This document shows, piece by piece, positions 8,012 to 16,010 of a DNA stretch of 38,905 nt; within the stretch, counting starts at the first letter, position 1; each line of letters starts with the position of its first letter. The stretch is taken from positions 1-38,905 of the forward strand of contig NZ_SPHL01000018.1 of NCBI RefSeq assembly GCF_005844425.1, read 5' to 3'. This DNA is from Anaerofustis stercorihominis. Its GTDB lineage: Bacteria; Bacillota; Clostridia; Eubacteriales; Anaerofustaceae. A program made the translations under genes and the position numbers. The notes beneath the pieces are model-generated. The model had not been told where the DNA came from. It was given only the letters and a program-made list of their open reading frames with translations, and made no database searches.

Positions 8012-9254
8012 TAATTTATCTAATTTAGATGTTATAATCATAGGAGGAGGTGCTGCCGGTATTATGGCGGCTATCTCCTCTTTAGAATGTAATAAAAAAG
8101 TTTTGTTAATAGAAAAAAACGAAAAAATAGGCAAAAAGATTTACATAACAGGTAAGGGAAGATGCAACGTAACAAACAATAAAGATATATCGGAATTCTT
8201 TGACCATATAGTTAAAAATAAAGAATTTTTATATAGTGCATTATACACTTTTGATAATACACGTCTTCTTGAAATGCTTAACAAAAACGGACTAAAAACA
8301 AAGGTTGAAAGGGGAGACAGAGTTTTTCCCGTATCAGATAAAGCAAGTGACGTTACAAAAACTCTTTTAAATATAGCTAAAAAATATCCTGATTTTAATA
8401 TAATGTATAATATAGAATTAAAGGATATAATTCTAAACGAAAATAACGAAGCCATAGGGGTTTTGCTTAATAATAAAGAAAAAATATATGCTAAAAACAT
8501 TATCCTTGCAACAGGGGGTAAAAGTTATCCTTCTACAGGAAGTGATGGATACGGATATATAGTTGCAAAGAAACTTGGGCATAAGATTATAAATCCAATA
8601 CCTGCCCTTGTTCAAATATTAAGCAGTGATAAGTGGGTTCATGAACTTATGGGGCTTACTCTTAAAAACGTAGATGTAACTTTAATGATAAAGGGTAAAA
8701 AGAAAAATTCACAGTTTGGAGAACTTCTATTTACTCATAAAGGTATATCAGGGCCTACAATCCTTTATTTAAGTAATTTTATTAATATGGATAAATTATC
8801 TGATACAAAGATAAAAATCGATTTAAAGCCTGCTCTTGACTTTAAAACTCTTGAAAAAAGATTATTAAGGGATTTTGAAAAGAACCAAAATAAAATGGTG
8901 AAAAATTCACTTGATTTACTTCTTCCAAAATCACTTGCGGCAAAAATCATAGAACTAAGCAAAATTAACAAAGAAAAACAGATAAACCAAATAACAAAAG
9001 AAGAAAGAAAAATCATTTTAAATTTAATCAAAGACTTACAAGTTAATATAACAGGTCTTGGAAGTTTTAAAGAAGCAATTATAACAAACGGAGGAATAAA
9101 CGTAAAAGAAATAAATCCTTCTACAATGGAATCAAGACTTATAAAAAATCTATTCTTTGCCGGAGAAATAATCGACGTTCATGCTGTTACAGGTGGATAT
9201 AATTTACAAATTGCTTTTTCAACCGGTTATCTCGCAGGACAAAATTTACATTAA
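8004..9254 (+). CDS. FAD-dependent flavoprotein of the BaiN/YhiN (HI0933) family
   Basis: Predicted FAD-binding oxidoreductase of 416 residues. It has an N-terminal dinucleotide fold VIIGGGAAGIMAAISS, the TGKGRCNVTNN motif characteristic of the HI0933 family, a central ATGGKSYPSTGSDG block, and a C-terminal FAD-closing motif AGEIIDVHAVTGGYNLQIAFSTG. One relative, BaiN, was reported to act in bile acid 7-dehydroxylation, but most members have no proven role, so no substrate is assigned. It overlaps serA by 8 bp and ends the operon at a strong terminator. Confidence 0.9.
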   Translation: MTNNLSNLDVIIIGGGAAGIMAAISSLECNKKVLLIEKNEKIGKKIYITGKGRCNVTNNKDISEFFDHIVKNKEFLYSALYTFDNTRLLEMLNKNGLKTKVERGDRVFPVSDKASDVTKTLLNIAKKYPDFNIMYNIELKDIILNENNEAIGVLLNNKEKIYAKNIILATGGKSYPSTGSDGYGYIVAKKLGHKIINPIPALVQILSSDKWVHELMGLTLKNVDVTLMIKGKKKNSQFGELLFTHKGISGPTILYLSNFINMDKLSDTKIKIDLKPALDFKTLEKRLLRDFEKNQNKMVKNSLDLLLPKSLAAKIIELSKINKEKQINQITKEERKIILNLIKDLQVNITGLGSFKEAIITNGGINVKEINPSTMESRLIKNLFFAGEIIDVHAVTGGYNLQIAFSTGYLAGQNLH

Positions 9255-9277
9255 GAACGCATAAGCGTTCTTTTTTT
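9253..9277 (+). terminator. Intrinsic terminator after the serCA-flavoprotein operon
   Basis: AAGAACGC, ATAA loop, GCGTTCTT and a T tract. It starts at the flavoprotein stop codon. Confidence 0.88.
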
Positions 9278-9280
9278 ATT

Positions 9281-9305
9281 AAAAAAAGAAGGAAAAATCC
9301 TTCTT
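9281..9305 (-). terminator. Intrinsic terminator of lexA
   Basis: On the - strand: AAGAAGGA, a T-rich loop, TCCTTCTT and a T run, just downstream of the lexA stop. It lies back to back with the + strand terminator. Confidence 0.8.
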
Positions 9306-9311
9306 TTAATT

Positions 9312-9956
9312 TTATGAGAACATTCTTATTACACCGATAACTTTTCCCAAAATCTGACAGTCTGTTGAATAAATAGGCTCAAAAGCTGGGTTTTCAGGTT
9401 GTAATCTTATCCTGTTTGGTTCTTTGAAAAATGTTTTTACAGTTGCTTCATTTTCTATTAAAGCAACAACCATATCATGATTATTTGCAGTATTTTGTTT
9501 TTTTACTATTACCATGTCACCATCAAGTATTCCCGCATCTTTCATACTTTCACCTTTTACATTTAGCATAAAACATTCTTTTGTTCCAACAAAAGAACTT
9601 GGAAGGGGATAAGTATCTTCAACGTTTTCTTCAGCCAAAATAGGAAGTCCTGCCGCAACGTTTCCGATTATAGGAACATTTATGACATCATCTACCATAC
9701 TAACTTCATCATAACTTGGTTCATTATTTGTAAAAGGAGAAAACCCAACAACTTCAATAGCTCTTTGTTTTGATACTCCTCTTTTAATATAGCCTTTTTT
9801 CTCAAGGTTGTTTAACTGGTTATGCACTGAAGAAGTTGAAGTAAGACCAACATTTGCTCCTATTTCTCTTACTGATGGCGGATAACCTTTATCTTTAAGT
9901 TCTTGTTTTATAAACTCTAATATCTTTATTTGAATTTTGGTTAAATCATTATACAT
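9312..9956 (-). CDS. lexA: SOS repressor LexA
   Basis: Repressor of DNA-damage genes that cuts itself when RecA filaments form. The 214 residues contain an N-terminal winged helix (about 1-65, YPPSVREIGANVGLTSTSSVHNQL) and an S24 peptidase domain. The Ala-Gly cleavage site is in NVAAGLPI (A102-G103), with nucleophile S137 in KGESMKDAG and general base K174 in EATVKTF. AGGAGGT precedes the ATG. Its own promoter (TTGACA 10014-10009, TATAAT 9992-9987, 16-bp spacer) has a LexA box over the -35, so it is autoregulated. The divergent yneA-like gene shares the control region, as in Bacillus. Confidence 0.97.
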   Translation of the reverse strand: MYNDLTKIQIKILEFIKQELKDKGYPPSVREIGANVGLTSTSSVHNQLNNLEKKGYIKRGVSKQRAIEVVGFSPFTNNEPSYDEVSMVDDVINVPIIGNVAAGLPILAEENVEDTYPLPSSFVGTKECFMLNVKGESMKDAGILDGDMVIVKKQNTANNHDMVVALIENEATVKTFFKEPNRIRLQPENPAFEPIYSTDCQILGKVIGVIRMFS

Positions 9957-9986
9957 AAAAATGACCTCCTACTATTATATAATTAT

Positions 9987-10025
9987 ATTATACATAAAAA
10001 ACGAACATTGTCAAACTTATGTTCT
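9987..10025 (-). promoter_or_regulatory. lexA promoter with LexA box
   Basis: On the - strand, TTGACA (10014-10009) and TATAAT (9992-9987) are 16 bp apart. A LexA box reading AGAAC-ATAA-GTTTG on this strand covers 10025-10012 and overlaps the -35. It fits the Firmicutes consensus CGAAC-N4-GTTYG with one change. Confidence 0.8.
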
Positions 10026-10054
10026 AAATTATTCAAAAATTTGTTCTAAAAATA

Positions 10055-10112
10055 TTGACAAATAGAACAACTGTTTGGTATAATACAACCATAGAAAACG
10101 AACAAAAGTTCT
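10055..10112 (+). promoter_or_regulatory. yneA-like gene promoter with two LexA boxes
   Basis: TTGACA (10055-10060) and TATAAT (10079-10084) with an 18-bp spacer. One LexA box, AGAAC-AACT-GTTTG, fills the spacer (10064-10077). A second, CGAAC-AAAA-GTTCT, lies over the start region (10099-10112). Together they should hold the downstream gene tightly off until SOS induction. Confidence 0.85.
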
Positions 10113-10137
10113 TTTATATTAATAGGGGGACAAAAAA

Positions 10138-10476
10138 ATGAATCAAAGAAATAATTTAAACAAACAAAGAAGAATGAGAATGATAAGAAGAAGAAAAGCA
10201 AGATTAAGAAAAAGAATCATTTGTACTGTTATGATTATGTTTATAATTGCTATGATTCCTTCTTTTATGAATAATATTAAAGCTAAAAACTTATATGATG
10301 TGCATTATAAAGTTTATACAGTCCAAGCAGATGATACTATATGGGATATAGCACAAAACATTACTGATGAAAAAACAGATGTAAGAGAAACTATATATAA
10401 TATTGAGAAATTAAATAATTTTGATAAAGGATATTCTTTAAATGTCGGACAGACAATTAAACTTCCAACTTATTAA
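10138..10476 (+). CDS. yneA: YneA-like SOS cell-division inhibitor (LysM membrane protein)
   Basis: 112 residues: a very basic N-terminus (about 1-27, Arg/Lys-rich), one membrane helix (about 27-44), and an extracytoplasmic LysM domain (about 58-110: VYTVQADDTIWDIAQNI, then NVGQTIKLP). The same architecture, with divergent placement next to lexA, defines Bacillus YneA, which delays septation during DNA damage. Sequence similarity in short LysM proteins is weak, so the name rests mainly on layout, position and the two LexA boxes upstream. A strong ribosome binding site (AGGGGGA) precedes the ATG. The N-terminal cytoplasmic tail is longer and more basic than in Bacillus YneA. Confidence 0.85.
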   Translation: MNQRNNLNKQRRMRMIRRRKARLRKRIICTVMIMFIIAMIPSFMNNIKAKNLYDVHYKVYTVQADDTIWDIAQNITDEKTDVRETIYNIEKLNNFDKGYSLNVGQTIKLPTY

Positions 10477-10597
10477 TTTTATTTTTTTTAACAGAGCAAT
10501 CGAACAAATTATCTAATATTTAGTATAACATGAATATATGTTCGTTGTATCAGCTCCCGACCCTCTTTAGGGATAATATAAACATATTGTAAACTCT

Positions 10598-10627
10598 AAA
10601 AAAAGACTGACTGGCAGTCTTTTTTTA
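10598..10627. terminator. Bidirectional terminator between the yneA-like gene and the recombinase gene
   Basis: AAAAGACTG, ACTGG loop, CAGTCTTTT, with T runs on both strands. It serves the + strand yneA-like transcript and the - strand recombinase gene ending at 10639. Confidence 0.85.
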
Positions 10628-10638
10628 GTATATTTTTA

Positions 10639-11700
10639 TTAATCTTCTCTTAGCTTTGTAACTCTAGCTGCAATTTTTCTTCTTTCTTCCTCAATTGCGG
10701 CATAATGTTTTTTTGTCGTATTTACATCTTTATGTCCAAGAACATCTGCAACAAGATATATGTCTCCTGTTTCTTTATAGAGATTTGTTCCGTATGTACT
10801 TCTTAATTTATGAGGTGAAATATTTTTAAGAGGTACTACAATCTTTGTATATTTTTTTAGCATCTTTTGAATTGAATTTTGAGTCATTCTTTTGTGTTGT
10901 AAGGATAAAAACAAAGCATCTTCCTCTACATCAACTTTTTCTCTATCTTCCTTAAGATATCTAAGCAGGGCAGACCTAACTTCTTCTGGCATATAAAGAA
11001 TTGTTTTATTTCCACCTTTTCTTGTTACCACAAAACTGTCATTGTCAAAATCTACATCGTTTATATTCATTCCGACACATTCACTTATACGAATTCCTGT
11101 TCCAACAAGCAAAGTAACAATTGCAAGATCTCTTACTTTTGTTTTGTTGTGATATTTAAGCTGGGAAGGTGTTAAGTTTTTCCCGCTTTCTATTTCATCA
11201 AGAAGGTTTGCAACTTCGTTTGGTTCAAGTCTTACAATAGGCTTTTCGTAGTTTTTAGGTAAATCAACAAGCACTGTAGGATTTGTTTTTATAAGTTCTT
11301 TTTTAAAATAGTATTTATAAAAAGAACGAAGGGTGGAAAGTTTTCTCATTTTTCCTCTATTTGAATTAGATAAACTTACCTTTGTTTCATCGTTTTTATA
11401 ATGGCCTTTTGTGTAATAAGACAGATACTCGCTGAAATCTTCAATATCTACTGCCTTAATATAATCAAGGTCACTTAAACATATATCTTTTATATCTTTA
11501 TAATGTGTAAATTTAGGATGATTTTCTATTAAATATTCAAAGAATATTTTTAAATCCATTGCATAAGCTATTCTCGTTTTAATGGAGGTGTTTGCGGAAA
11601 TTCCTCTAAAAAATGTATTTGCAAATGAAGGAAGATATTCAATTTGTTTTCTTAGCTTAATGTTTAATTTATTTGACATTTCTTTACTGTAATCAGCCAT
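10639..11700 (-). CDS. Tyrosine recombinase/integrase, catalytically complete (XerC/D-like)
   Basis: A 353-residue site-specific recombinase. The N-terminal SAM-like core-binding domain (about 20-140) precedes the catalytic domain with all expected residues: R204 (GTGIRISE), K228 (VTRKGGNK), H297 and R300 (SPHKLRSTYGT), H323 (LGHKDVNTT) and nucleophile Y333. It is longer than XerC/XerD (about 300), mainly at the N-terminus. The start at 11700 has GGAGG 5 bp upstream; an earlier in-frame ATG covers the ribosome binding site. It diverges from azlC and shares a palindromic -35 region with it. Whether it is the chromosome-dimer recombinase or a domesticated integrase cannot be told from sequence alone. 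Confidence 0.9.
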   Translation of the reverse strand: MADYSKEMSNKLNIKLRKQIEYLPSFANTFFRGISANTSIKTRIAYAMDLKIFFEYLIENHPKFTHYKDIKDICLSDLDYIKAVDIEDFSEYLSYYTKGHYKNDETKVSLSNSNRGKMRKLSTLRSFYKYYFKKELIKTNPTVLVDLPKNYEKPIVRLEPNEVANLLDEIESGKNLTPSQLKYHNKTKVRDLAIVTLLVGTGIRISECVGMNINDVDFDNDSFVVTRKGGNKTILYMPEEVRSALLRYLKEDREKVDVEEDALFLSLQHKRMTQNSIQKMLKKYTKIVVPLKNISPHKLRSTYGTNLYKETGDIYLVADVLGHKDVNTTKKHYAAIEEERRKIAARVTKLRED

Positions 11701-11728
11701 TTTTACCTCCAAAATAATTATATAAACA

Positions 11729-11774
11729 ATTATATTACATTATTTTGAAATTTCAAAGTCTTGTGTGGTATAAT
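11729..11774. promoter_or_regulatory. Divergent promoters sharing a palindromic -35 region
   Basis: The 14-bp palindrome TTTGAAATTTCAAA (11744-11757) supplies TTGAAA as -35 in both directions. On the + strand TTGAAA (11745-11750) is 18 bp from TATAAT (11769-11774), towards azlC. On the - strand TTGAAA (11756-11751) is 16 bp from TATAAT (11734-11729), towards the recombinase gene. Polymerase binding at one promoter should exclude the other. Confidence 0.7.
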
Positions 11775-11806
11775 AGAAAAAGTTTAGTAAATTAAAGGGG
11801 TATAGC

Positions 11807-12511
11807 ATGAATAAGACATTTAAAGAGGCTTTTAAAGTAACAATGCCGGTACTTCTTGGATATTTGTCTATCGGGCTTGCGTTCGGACTTATGATGCAAA
11901 GTATCGGGCTTAATTTTATATGGGCAGGGGGAATGTCCCTTGTAATTTATGCAGGAACACTTCAATATTTGGCTGTTATGATGTTTCAAACAGGAATGAG
12001 TATGATAAGTGTTGCACTTATGACACTTTTTGTTCATTTTAGACATATGGTTTATGGACTTTCTTTAATAGAAAAATTCAAAGATATAAGCTTTTTTAAG
12101 AAAGTATATATGATTTTTGGTTTAACTGATGAAACATATGCGCTATTAACTTCTTCAACCGTTCCTGAAAGTGTAAAAGACGATGTAGAAAACTACTATT
12201 TTTACATCTCTATCTTAGACCATTCTTACTGGATTATAGGTTCAATTCTTGGTGCAACCATAGGTTCACTTATAAATATAAACACAGAAGGTGTATCATT
12301 TGCCATGATAGCACTATTCTGCGTTCTTTGTACAGAACAATGGTTTAACCTTAAATCAAAAGTACCGATTTTTATAGGAGGTATCTGTGCTTTAGTAGCT
12401 TTATTTATTTTTGGACCTGACAATATGATGATACCTGCAATCATAGCAATAATGATTCTTTTAATGGGAGATAGGAAAAAACTTGAAAAGGAGGGGATAG
12501 TAAATGAATAA
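11807..12511 (+). CDS. azlC: Branched-chain amino acid exporter, large subunit AzlC
   Basis: 234-residue inner-membrane protein of the AzlC/BrnF family, with several hydrophobic helices. Typical blocks include FKEAFKVTMPVLLGYLSIGLAFG at the start, IYAGTLQYLAV and LFVHFRHMVYGLSL. With AzlD it exports branched-chain amino acids or analogues such as azaleucine. AAGGGG precedes the ATG. It overlaps azlD by 8 bp, and such overlap is typical of this two-subunit exporter. A consensus-like promoter lies at 11745-11774. No leucine-responsive regulator gene is adjacent. Confidence 0.93.
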   Translation: MNKTFKEAFKVTMPVLLGYLSIGLAFGLMMQSIGLNFIWAGGMSLVIYAGTLQYLAVMMFQTGMSMISVALMTLFVHFRHMVYGLSLIEKFKDISFFKKVYMIFGLTDETYALLTSSTVPESVKDDVENYYFYISILDHSYWIIGSILGATIGSLININTEGVSFAMIALFCVLCTEQWFNLKSKVPIFIGGICALVALFIFGPDNMMIPAIIAIMILLMGDRKKLEKEGIVNE

Positions 12512-12845
12512 ATATACTCTCTTTCAAGGTTTAATGGCAATTTTAATAATGAGTGGAATTACTTTCTTTACAAGAGCTGTTCCTTTTGTACTTTTTTCAG
12601 GAAAAAACAAAAAACCAAATGATACGGTTTTATATCTTGGTAAAGTTCTTCCGCCGGCAATGATGGCAATGTTACTTATATACTGTCTAAAAGATACTTC
12701 TCTTATTTCTTATCCTTATGGAATACCTGAAATATTCTGTGTGCTCCTTGCAATAGGGCTACATGTATGGAAAAGAAATAATTTTATAAGTATATTCGGT
12801 TCAACAGTGGTATATATGATAATGATACAATATATATTCGTTTAA
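12504..12845 (+). CDS. azlD: Branched-chain amino acid exporter, small subunit AzlD
   Basis: 113-residue membrane protein with about four helices, including ITFFTRAVPFVLF, the LGKVLPPAMMAMLLIYCL segment and AIGLHVWKRN. These match the AzlD/BrnE small subunit that pairs with AzlC. Translation is probably coupled to azlC through the overlap. The stop lies one base before the 28-bp palindrome at 12847. Confidence 0.92.
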   Translation: MNKYTLFQGLMAILIMSGITFFTRAVPFVLFSGKNKKPNDTVLYLGKVLPPAMMAMLLIYCLKDTSLISYPYGIPEIFCVLLAIGLHVWKRNNFISIFGSTVVYMIMIQYIFV

Positions 12846-12846
12846 A

Positions 12847-12874
12847 ACTTCACGAAATAATTATTTAGTGAAGT
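12847..12874. repeat. 28-bp palindrome, copy 1
   Basis: A 28-bp inverted repeat with 13 of 14 pairs matched: left arm ACTTCACGAAA, 6-bp centre TAATTA, right arm TTTAGTGAAGT. It sits directly after the azlD stop and 23 bp before tex. A copy with 26/28 identity lies at 18343-18370. The 11-6-11 layout is that of tyrosine recombinase core sites such as dif. No T tract follows on the + strand, so it is a poor intrinsic terminator. Confidence 0.85.
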
Positions 12875-12897
12875 AAATTATATAAAAGAGGTAAAAT

Positions 12898-15042
12898 ATG
12901 CAAGAAATAATAAATATATTATCAAAAGAATTTGACAGAAAACCAAAACACATTGAAAATGTAATTGAAATGCTTGATAAAGGGGATACTGTTCCTTTTA
13001 TAGCAAGATACCGTAAAGAACTTACAGGTTCAATGGATGACCAGCTTTTAAGAGAAGTTGCACAAAGACTTGGATATTTAAGAAACTTAAAAGAAAGAAA
13101 AGAAGAAGTAATTAGTTCTATTAAGAAACTTGATAAACTTACAAAAGAACTTGAAGAAGAAATAAATAACGCAAATACATTATCTGAAGTTGAAGACTTA
13201 TACAGACCTTACAAACCTAAAAGAAAAACAAGAGCATCAATTGCAAAGGAAAAAGGTCTTGAACCTTTAAGTGATATTATACTTTCGCAGGAAGCAGATT
13301 TAGAGGATATAAAAATAATCGCAAAAAATTATGTAAGCGAAGAAAAAGGCGTTAATAACGAAGATGAAGCCATTAAAGGCGCTTTAGACATAATCGCTGA
13401 AAACATCTCAGACAATGCAAATATAAGAAAAGAGCTTAAAAAACTAATCAGAAACAAAGGTAAAATAATAAGCAAAAACACTAAAGATGAAGACAGTGTA
13501 TATCAAACTTACTATGAATTTTCAGAATCTGTAAAAAGACTTCAAGGACACAAAGTTTTAGCTTTAAACAGAGGAGAAAAAGAAGGATTTTTAAAGGTTA
13601 CAATCGAAATTAATAAAGATGAAGCCTTAAATATAATACATAAATACGTTATAAAAAATACAAAAAGCAGTGCATATAAATATTTAGAAGAAACTTGTAT
13701 TGATGCTTTCGACAGACTTATTTTTCCTTCCATTGAAAGAGAAATAAGAAACGACTTAACGGAAAGCGCAAACGAAAGTGCAATAAAGACTTTTGCAACA
13801 AACCTAAAACAGCTTTTAATGCAACCACCTGTAAAAAACAAAGTAACCCTTGGACTTGACCCGGCTTATAGAACAGGATGTAAAATCGCTGTAGTGGACG
13901 GAACGGGAAAAGTTTTAGACACAACCGTAATTTACCCAACACCACCACACAACAAAATTGAAGAAAGCGAAAAGATAATTAAAGATTTAATAAGTAAACA
14001 TAATGTTGAAGTTATTTCAATAGGTAACGGAACAGCATCAAGAGAATCAGAAAAATTTGTTGCCGATACAATAAAAGGCACAAAGGTTCAATATGTTGTT
14101 GTAAGTGAAGCCGGAGCATCAGTTTATTCAGCCTCAAAACTTGCAGCAAAAGAATTCCCTGATTATGATGTTGCCTTAAGAAGTGCAGTTTCAATTGCAA
14201 GAAGACTTCAAGACCCACTTGCAGAACTTGTAAAAATAGATCCAAAAAGCATAGGAGTTGGACAGTATCAGCACGATATGCCAAAGGCTAAATTAAATGA
14301 AGCATTAACGGGTGTTGTAGAAAGTGCCGTAAACAGTGTTGGAGTAGACCTTAACACAGCATCTGTATCGCTACTTGAATATGTTGCGGGAGTAAGCAGT
14401 GCCGTTGCAAAAAATATCGTAGCATATAGAGAAGAAAACGGAATGTATACAAAAAGGAGTGAGCTTTTAAAAGTTCCAAAACTTGGTAAGAAATCATATG
14501 AACAATGTGCAGGTTTCTTAAGAGTTGCAGAAAGTTCAAACCCTCTTGATAACTCAGGAGTTCACCCTGAATCATACAAAGCGGCAAAGAAAGTTCTTGA
14601 ACTTACAGGACATACTCTAAAAGACATTAACACAGAAAACATAAAATCAATAACAGAAGAAGCCGAAAAAATAGGTCTTGATAATATTTCAAATGAATGT
14701 GAAATAGGTATACCAACACTTAAAGACATACTAAAAGAATTAATCAAACCTGGAAGAGACCCAAGGGATGAACTTCCCAAACCTATTTTAAGAAGTGATG
14801 TAATGGAAATGGAAGATTTAATCGTAGGTATGAAACTTATGGGTACGGTTAGAAACGTTGTTGACTTTGGAGCCTTTGTAGATATAGGAGTTCATCAAGA
14901 CGGACTTGTTCATATCTCTCAAATATCAAATTCATTTATAAAACACCCTAGCGATAAACTTAAAACAGGGGATATAGTTGAAGTAACCGTTACTGATGTA
15001 GATAAGAATAAAGGAAGAATTTCCCTTTCAATGATTATGTAA
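12898..15042 (+). CDS. tex: Tex-like transcription accessory protein with S1 domain
   Basis: 714-residue cytoplasmic nucleic-acid-binding protein. It has the N-terminal Tex helical region (FIARYRKELTGSMDDQLLREV), a YqgF-like RNase H fold domain (LGLDPAYRTGCKIAVVD, with VVSEAGASVYSASKLA after it), and helix-hairpin-helix segments (GVDLNTASVSLLEYVAGVS, and the EENGMYTKRSELLKVPKLG region). A C-terminal S1 domain follows (about 645-712, MGTVRNVVDFGAFVDIG). The length is normal for Tex. The family is linked to transcription and RNA stability and in some pathogens to toxin expression. AGAGGT precedes the ATG, and a strong terminator follows the stop. Confidence 0.96.
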   Translation: MQEIINILSKEFDRKPKHIENVIEMLDKGDTVPFIARYRKELTGSMDDQLLREVAQRLGYLRNLKERKEEVISSIKKLDKLTKELEEEINNANTLSEVEDLYRPYKPKRKTRASIAKEKGLEPLSDIILSQEADLEDIKIIAKNYVSEEKGVNNEDEAIKGALDIIAENISDNANIRKELKKLIRNKGKIISKNTKDEDSVYQTYYEFSESVKRLQGHKVLALNRGEKEGFLKVTIEINKDEALNIIHKYVIKNTKSSAYKYLEETCIDAFDRLIFPSIEREIRNDLTESANESAIKTFATNLKQLLMQPPVKNKVTLGLDPAYRTGCKIAVVDGTGKVLDTTVIYPTPPHNKIEESEKIIKDLISKHNVEVISIGNGTASRESEKFVADTIKGTKVQYVVVSEAGASVYSASKLAAKEFPDYDVALRSAVSIARRLQDPLAELVKIDPKSIGVGQYQHDMPKAKLNEALTGVVESAVNSVGVDLNTASVSLLEYVAGVSSAVAKNIVAYREENGMYTKRSELLKVPKLGKKSYEQCAGFLRVAESSNPLDNSGVHPESYKAAKKVLELTGHTLKDINTENIKSITEEAEKIGLDNISNECEIGIPTLKDILKELIKPGRDPRDELPKPILRSDVMEMEDLIVGMKLMGTVRNVVDFGAFVDIGVHQDGLVHISQISNSFIKHPSDKLKTGDIVEVTVTDVDKNKGRISLSMIM

Positions 15043-15045
15043 TAT

Positions 15046-15071
15046 AAAGCCGTGATGTACACGGCTTTTTT
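15046..15071 (+). terminator. Intrinsic terminator of tex
   Basis: AAAGCCGTG, ATGTA loop, CACGGCTTT and a T run, 3 bp after the tex stop. Confidence 0.92.
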
Positions 15072-15319
15072 ATAATACAAAACCTAATGCAATAAAAGAC
15101 TTCTACGAAAATGATGAACTTATAATAGTTACAAAAGAACTAACTGAAACCCTAAGAAGAAATAAAACCATAGACTGGCAAATGAGAGAATCGGCAAGAG
15201 CAAAAATGCGAATGATTATTAAAAGACTTCTACGTAAACATAAATATCCACCTGAAGGTATGGATGACGCAGTTAAAACCGTAATGGCACAGTGCGAAAT
15301 GTGGGCAGATAATTTATAA
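15071..15319 (+). pseudogene. Remnant of type I restriction enzyme R subunit (HsdR C-terminus)
   Basis: An 82-codon open stretch without a start or ribosome binding site ends in TAA at 15317-15319. The translation contains TKELTETLRRNKTIDWQMRE, then SARAKMRMIIKRLLRKHKYP, PPEGMDDAVKTVMAQCE and WADNL. This matches the extreme C-terminal domain of HsdR subunits (the KTIDWQ.RESARAKMR...RLLRKYKYPP..Q block). The remaining roughly 900 residues and hsdM/hsdS are absent. The terminator after it (15321-15342) may be the original hsdR terminator. It is a scar of a lost type I restriction-modification system between tex and the flavodoxin operon. Confidence 0.85.
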
Positions 15320-15342
15320 AAAAGACCTAACAGGTCTTTTTT
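15318..15342 (+). terminator. Intrinsic terminator after the HsdR remnant
   Basis: AGACCT, AAC loop, AGGTCT with flanking A and T tracts. It overlaps the remnant's stop codon. Confidence 0.8.
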
Positions 15343-15443
15343 GTTTTAATTTATATATACTTTTTAGGTATATATATATCAATAAATATAGAATTTGATA
15401 TATTTAGTATTTTAATTTAAAATAAAAATATATAAATAAAGTA

Positions 15444-15474
15444 TTGACATGGAGTAAACTCCAAGTGATAGACT
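15444..15474 (+). promoter_or_regulatory. MerR-type promoter/operator of the flavodoxin-ADH operon
   Basis: TTGACA (15444-15449) and TAGACT (15469-15474) are separated by 19 bp, the over-long spacer typical of MerR-activated promoters. The spacer holds the perfect dyad TGGAGT-AA-ACTCCA (15450-15463), close to the operator of AdhR-like MerR regulators of aldehyde/electrophile response (CTTGGAGT..ACTCCAAG). No merR gene lies in the window. Confidence 0.82.
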
Positions 15475-15506
15475 AAGCCTAAGATAAAACAAGGAGGTTT
15501 TATAAG

Positions 15507-15989
15507 ATGAAAAATACATTAGTTGCTTATTTTTCAGCAACAGGAACTACAAAACATAAAGCTCAAATGCTCGCTGAAGCTTTAAATTGTGATATTTATG
15601 AAATAGAGCCAAAAAATCCTTACACATCAGCGGATTTAAATTGGATGGATAAAAAGTCAAGAAGTTCTATCGAAATGAACGATAAATCTTCAAGACCTGA
15701 AATTATAGATAATAATCCAAATATTGAAAACTATGATGTAATATTCTTAGGTTTCCCAATTTGGTGGTATACAGCGCCTACTATTATCAATACATTCCTT
15801 GAAAAATACAACTTTGAAAACAAGGAGGTTGTATTATTCGCAACTTCAGGAGGTAGTGGTCTAAGAGGTATTTCAAAGGATTTAAAAGGAAGCGTATCTG
15901 AAAGCACTATAATAAAAGAAGGCAAAATGTTAAACGGTAATATTACAAAAGAAGCATTAGAAAGCTTTGTTAAAAGCTTAAATTTATAA
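15507..15989 (+). CDS. Flavodoxin
   Basis: 160-residue FMN electron carrier or flavodoxin-like quinone/aldehyde-stress protein. The phosphate-binding loop is FSATGTTKHKA at the N-terminus, followed by the ring-contact loops FPIWWYTAPTIINTF and FATSGGSGLRG. These features match the short flavodoxin family common in anaerobes, where it is often next to aldehyde or alcohol oxidoreductases under MerR control. AAGGAGG precedes the ATG. The alcohol dehydrogenase gene follows after 21 bp, so the two are probably cotranscribed from the MerR-type promoter. Confidence 0.92.
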   Translation: MKNTLVAYFSATGTTKHKAQMLAEALNCDIYEIEPKNPYTSADLNWMDKKSRSSIEMNDKSSRPEIIDNNPNIENYDVIFLGFPIWWYTAPTIINTFLEKYNFENKEVVLFATSGGSGLRGISKDLKGSVSESTIIKEGKMLNGNITKEALESFVKSLNL

Positions 15990-16010
15990 TATAAAGGAGA
16001 AGAAAATTAA

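Noticed and set aside
9500-9560. CRISPR or tRNA/rRNA genes anywhere in the window
   Set aside because: No regularly spaced direct repeats of 25-40 bp, and no cloverleaf or rRNA-like GC-rich stretches were found; the coordinates given are only a placeholder inside lexA.
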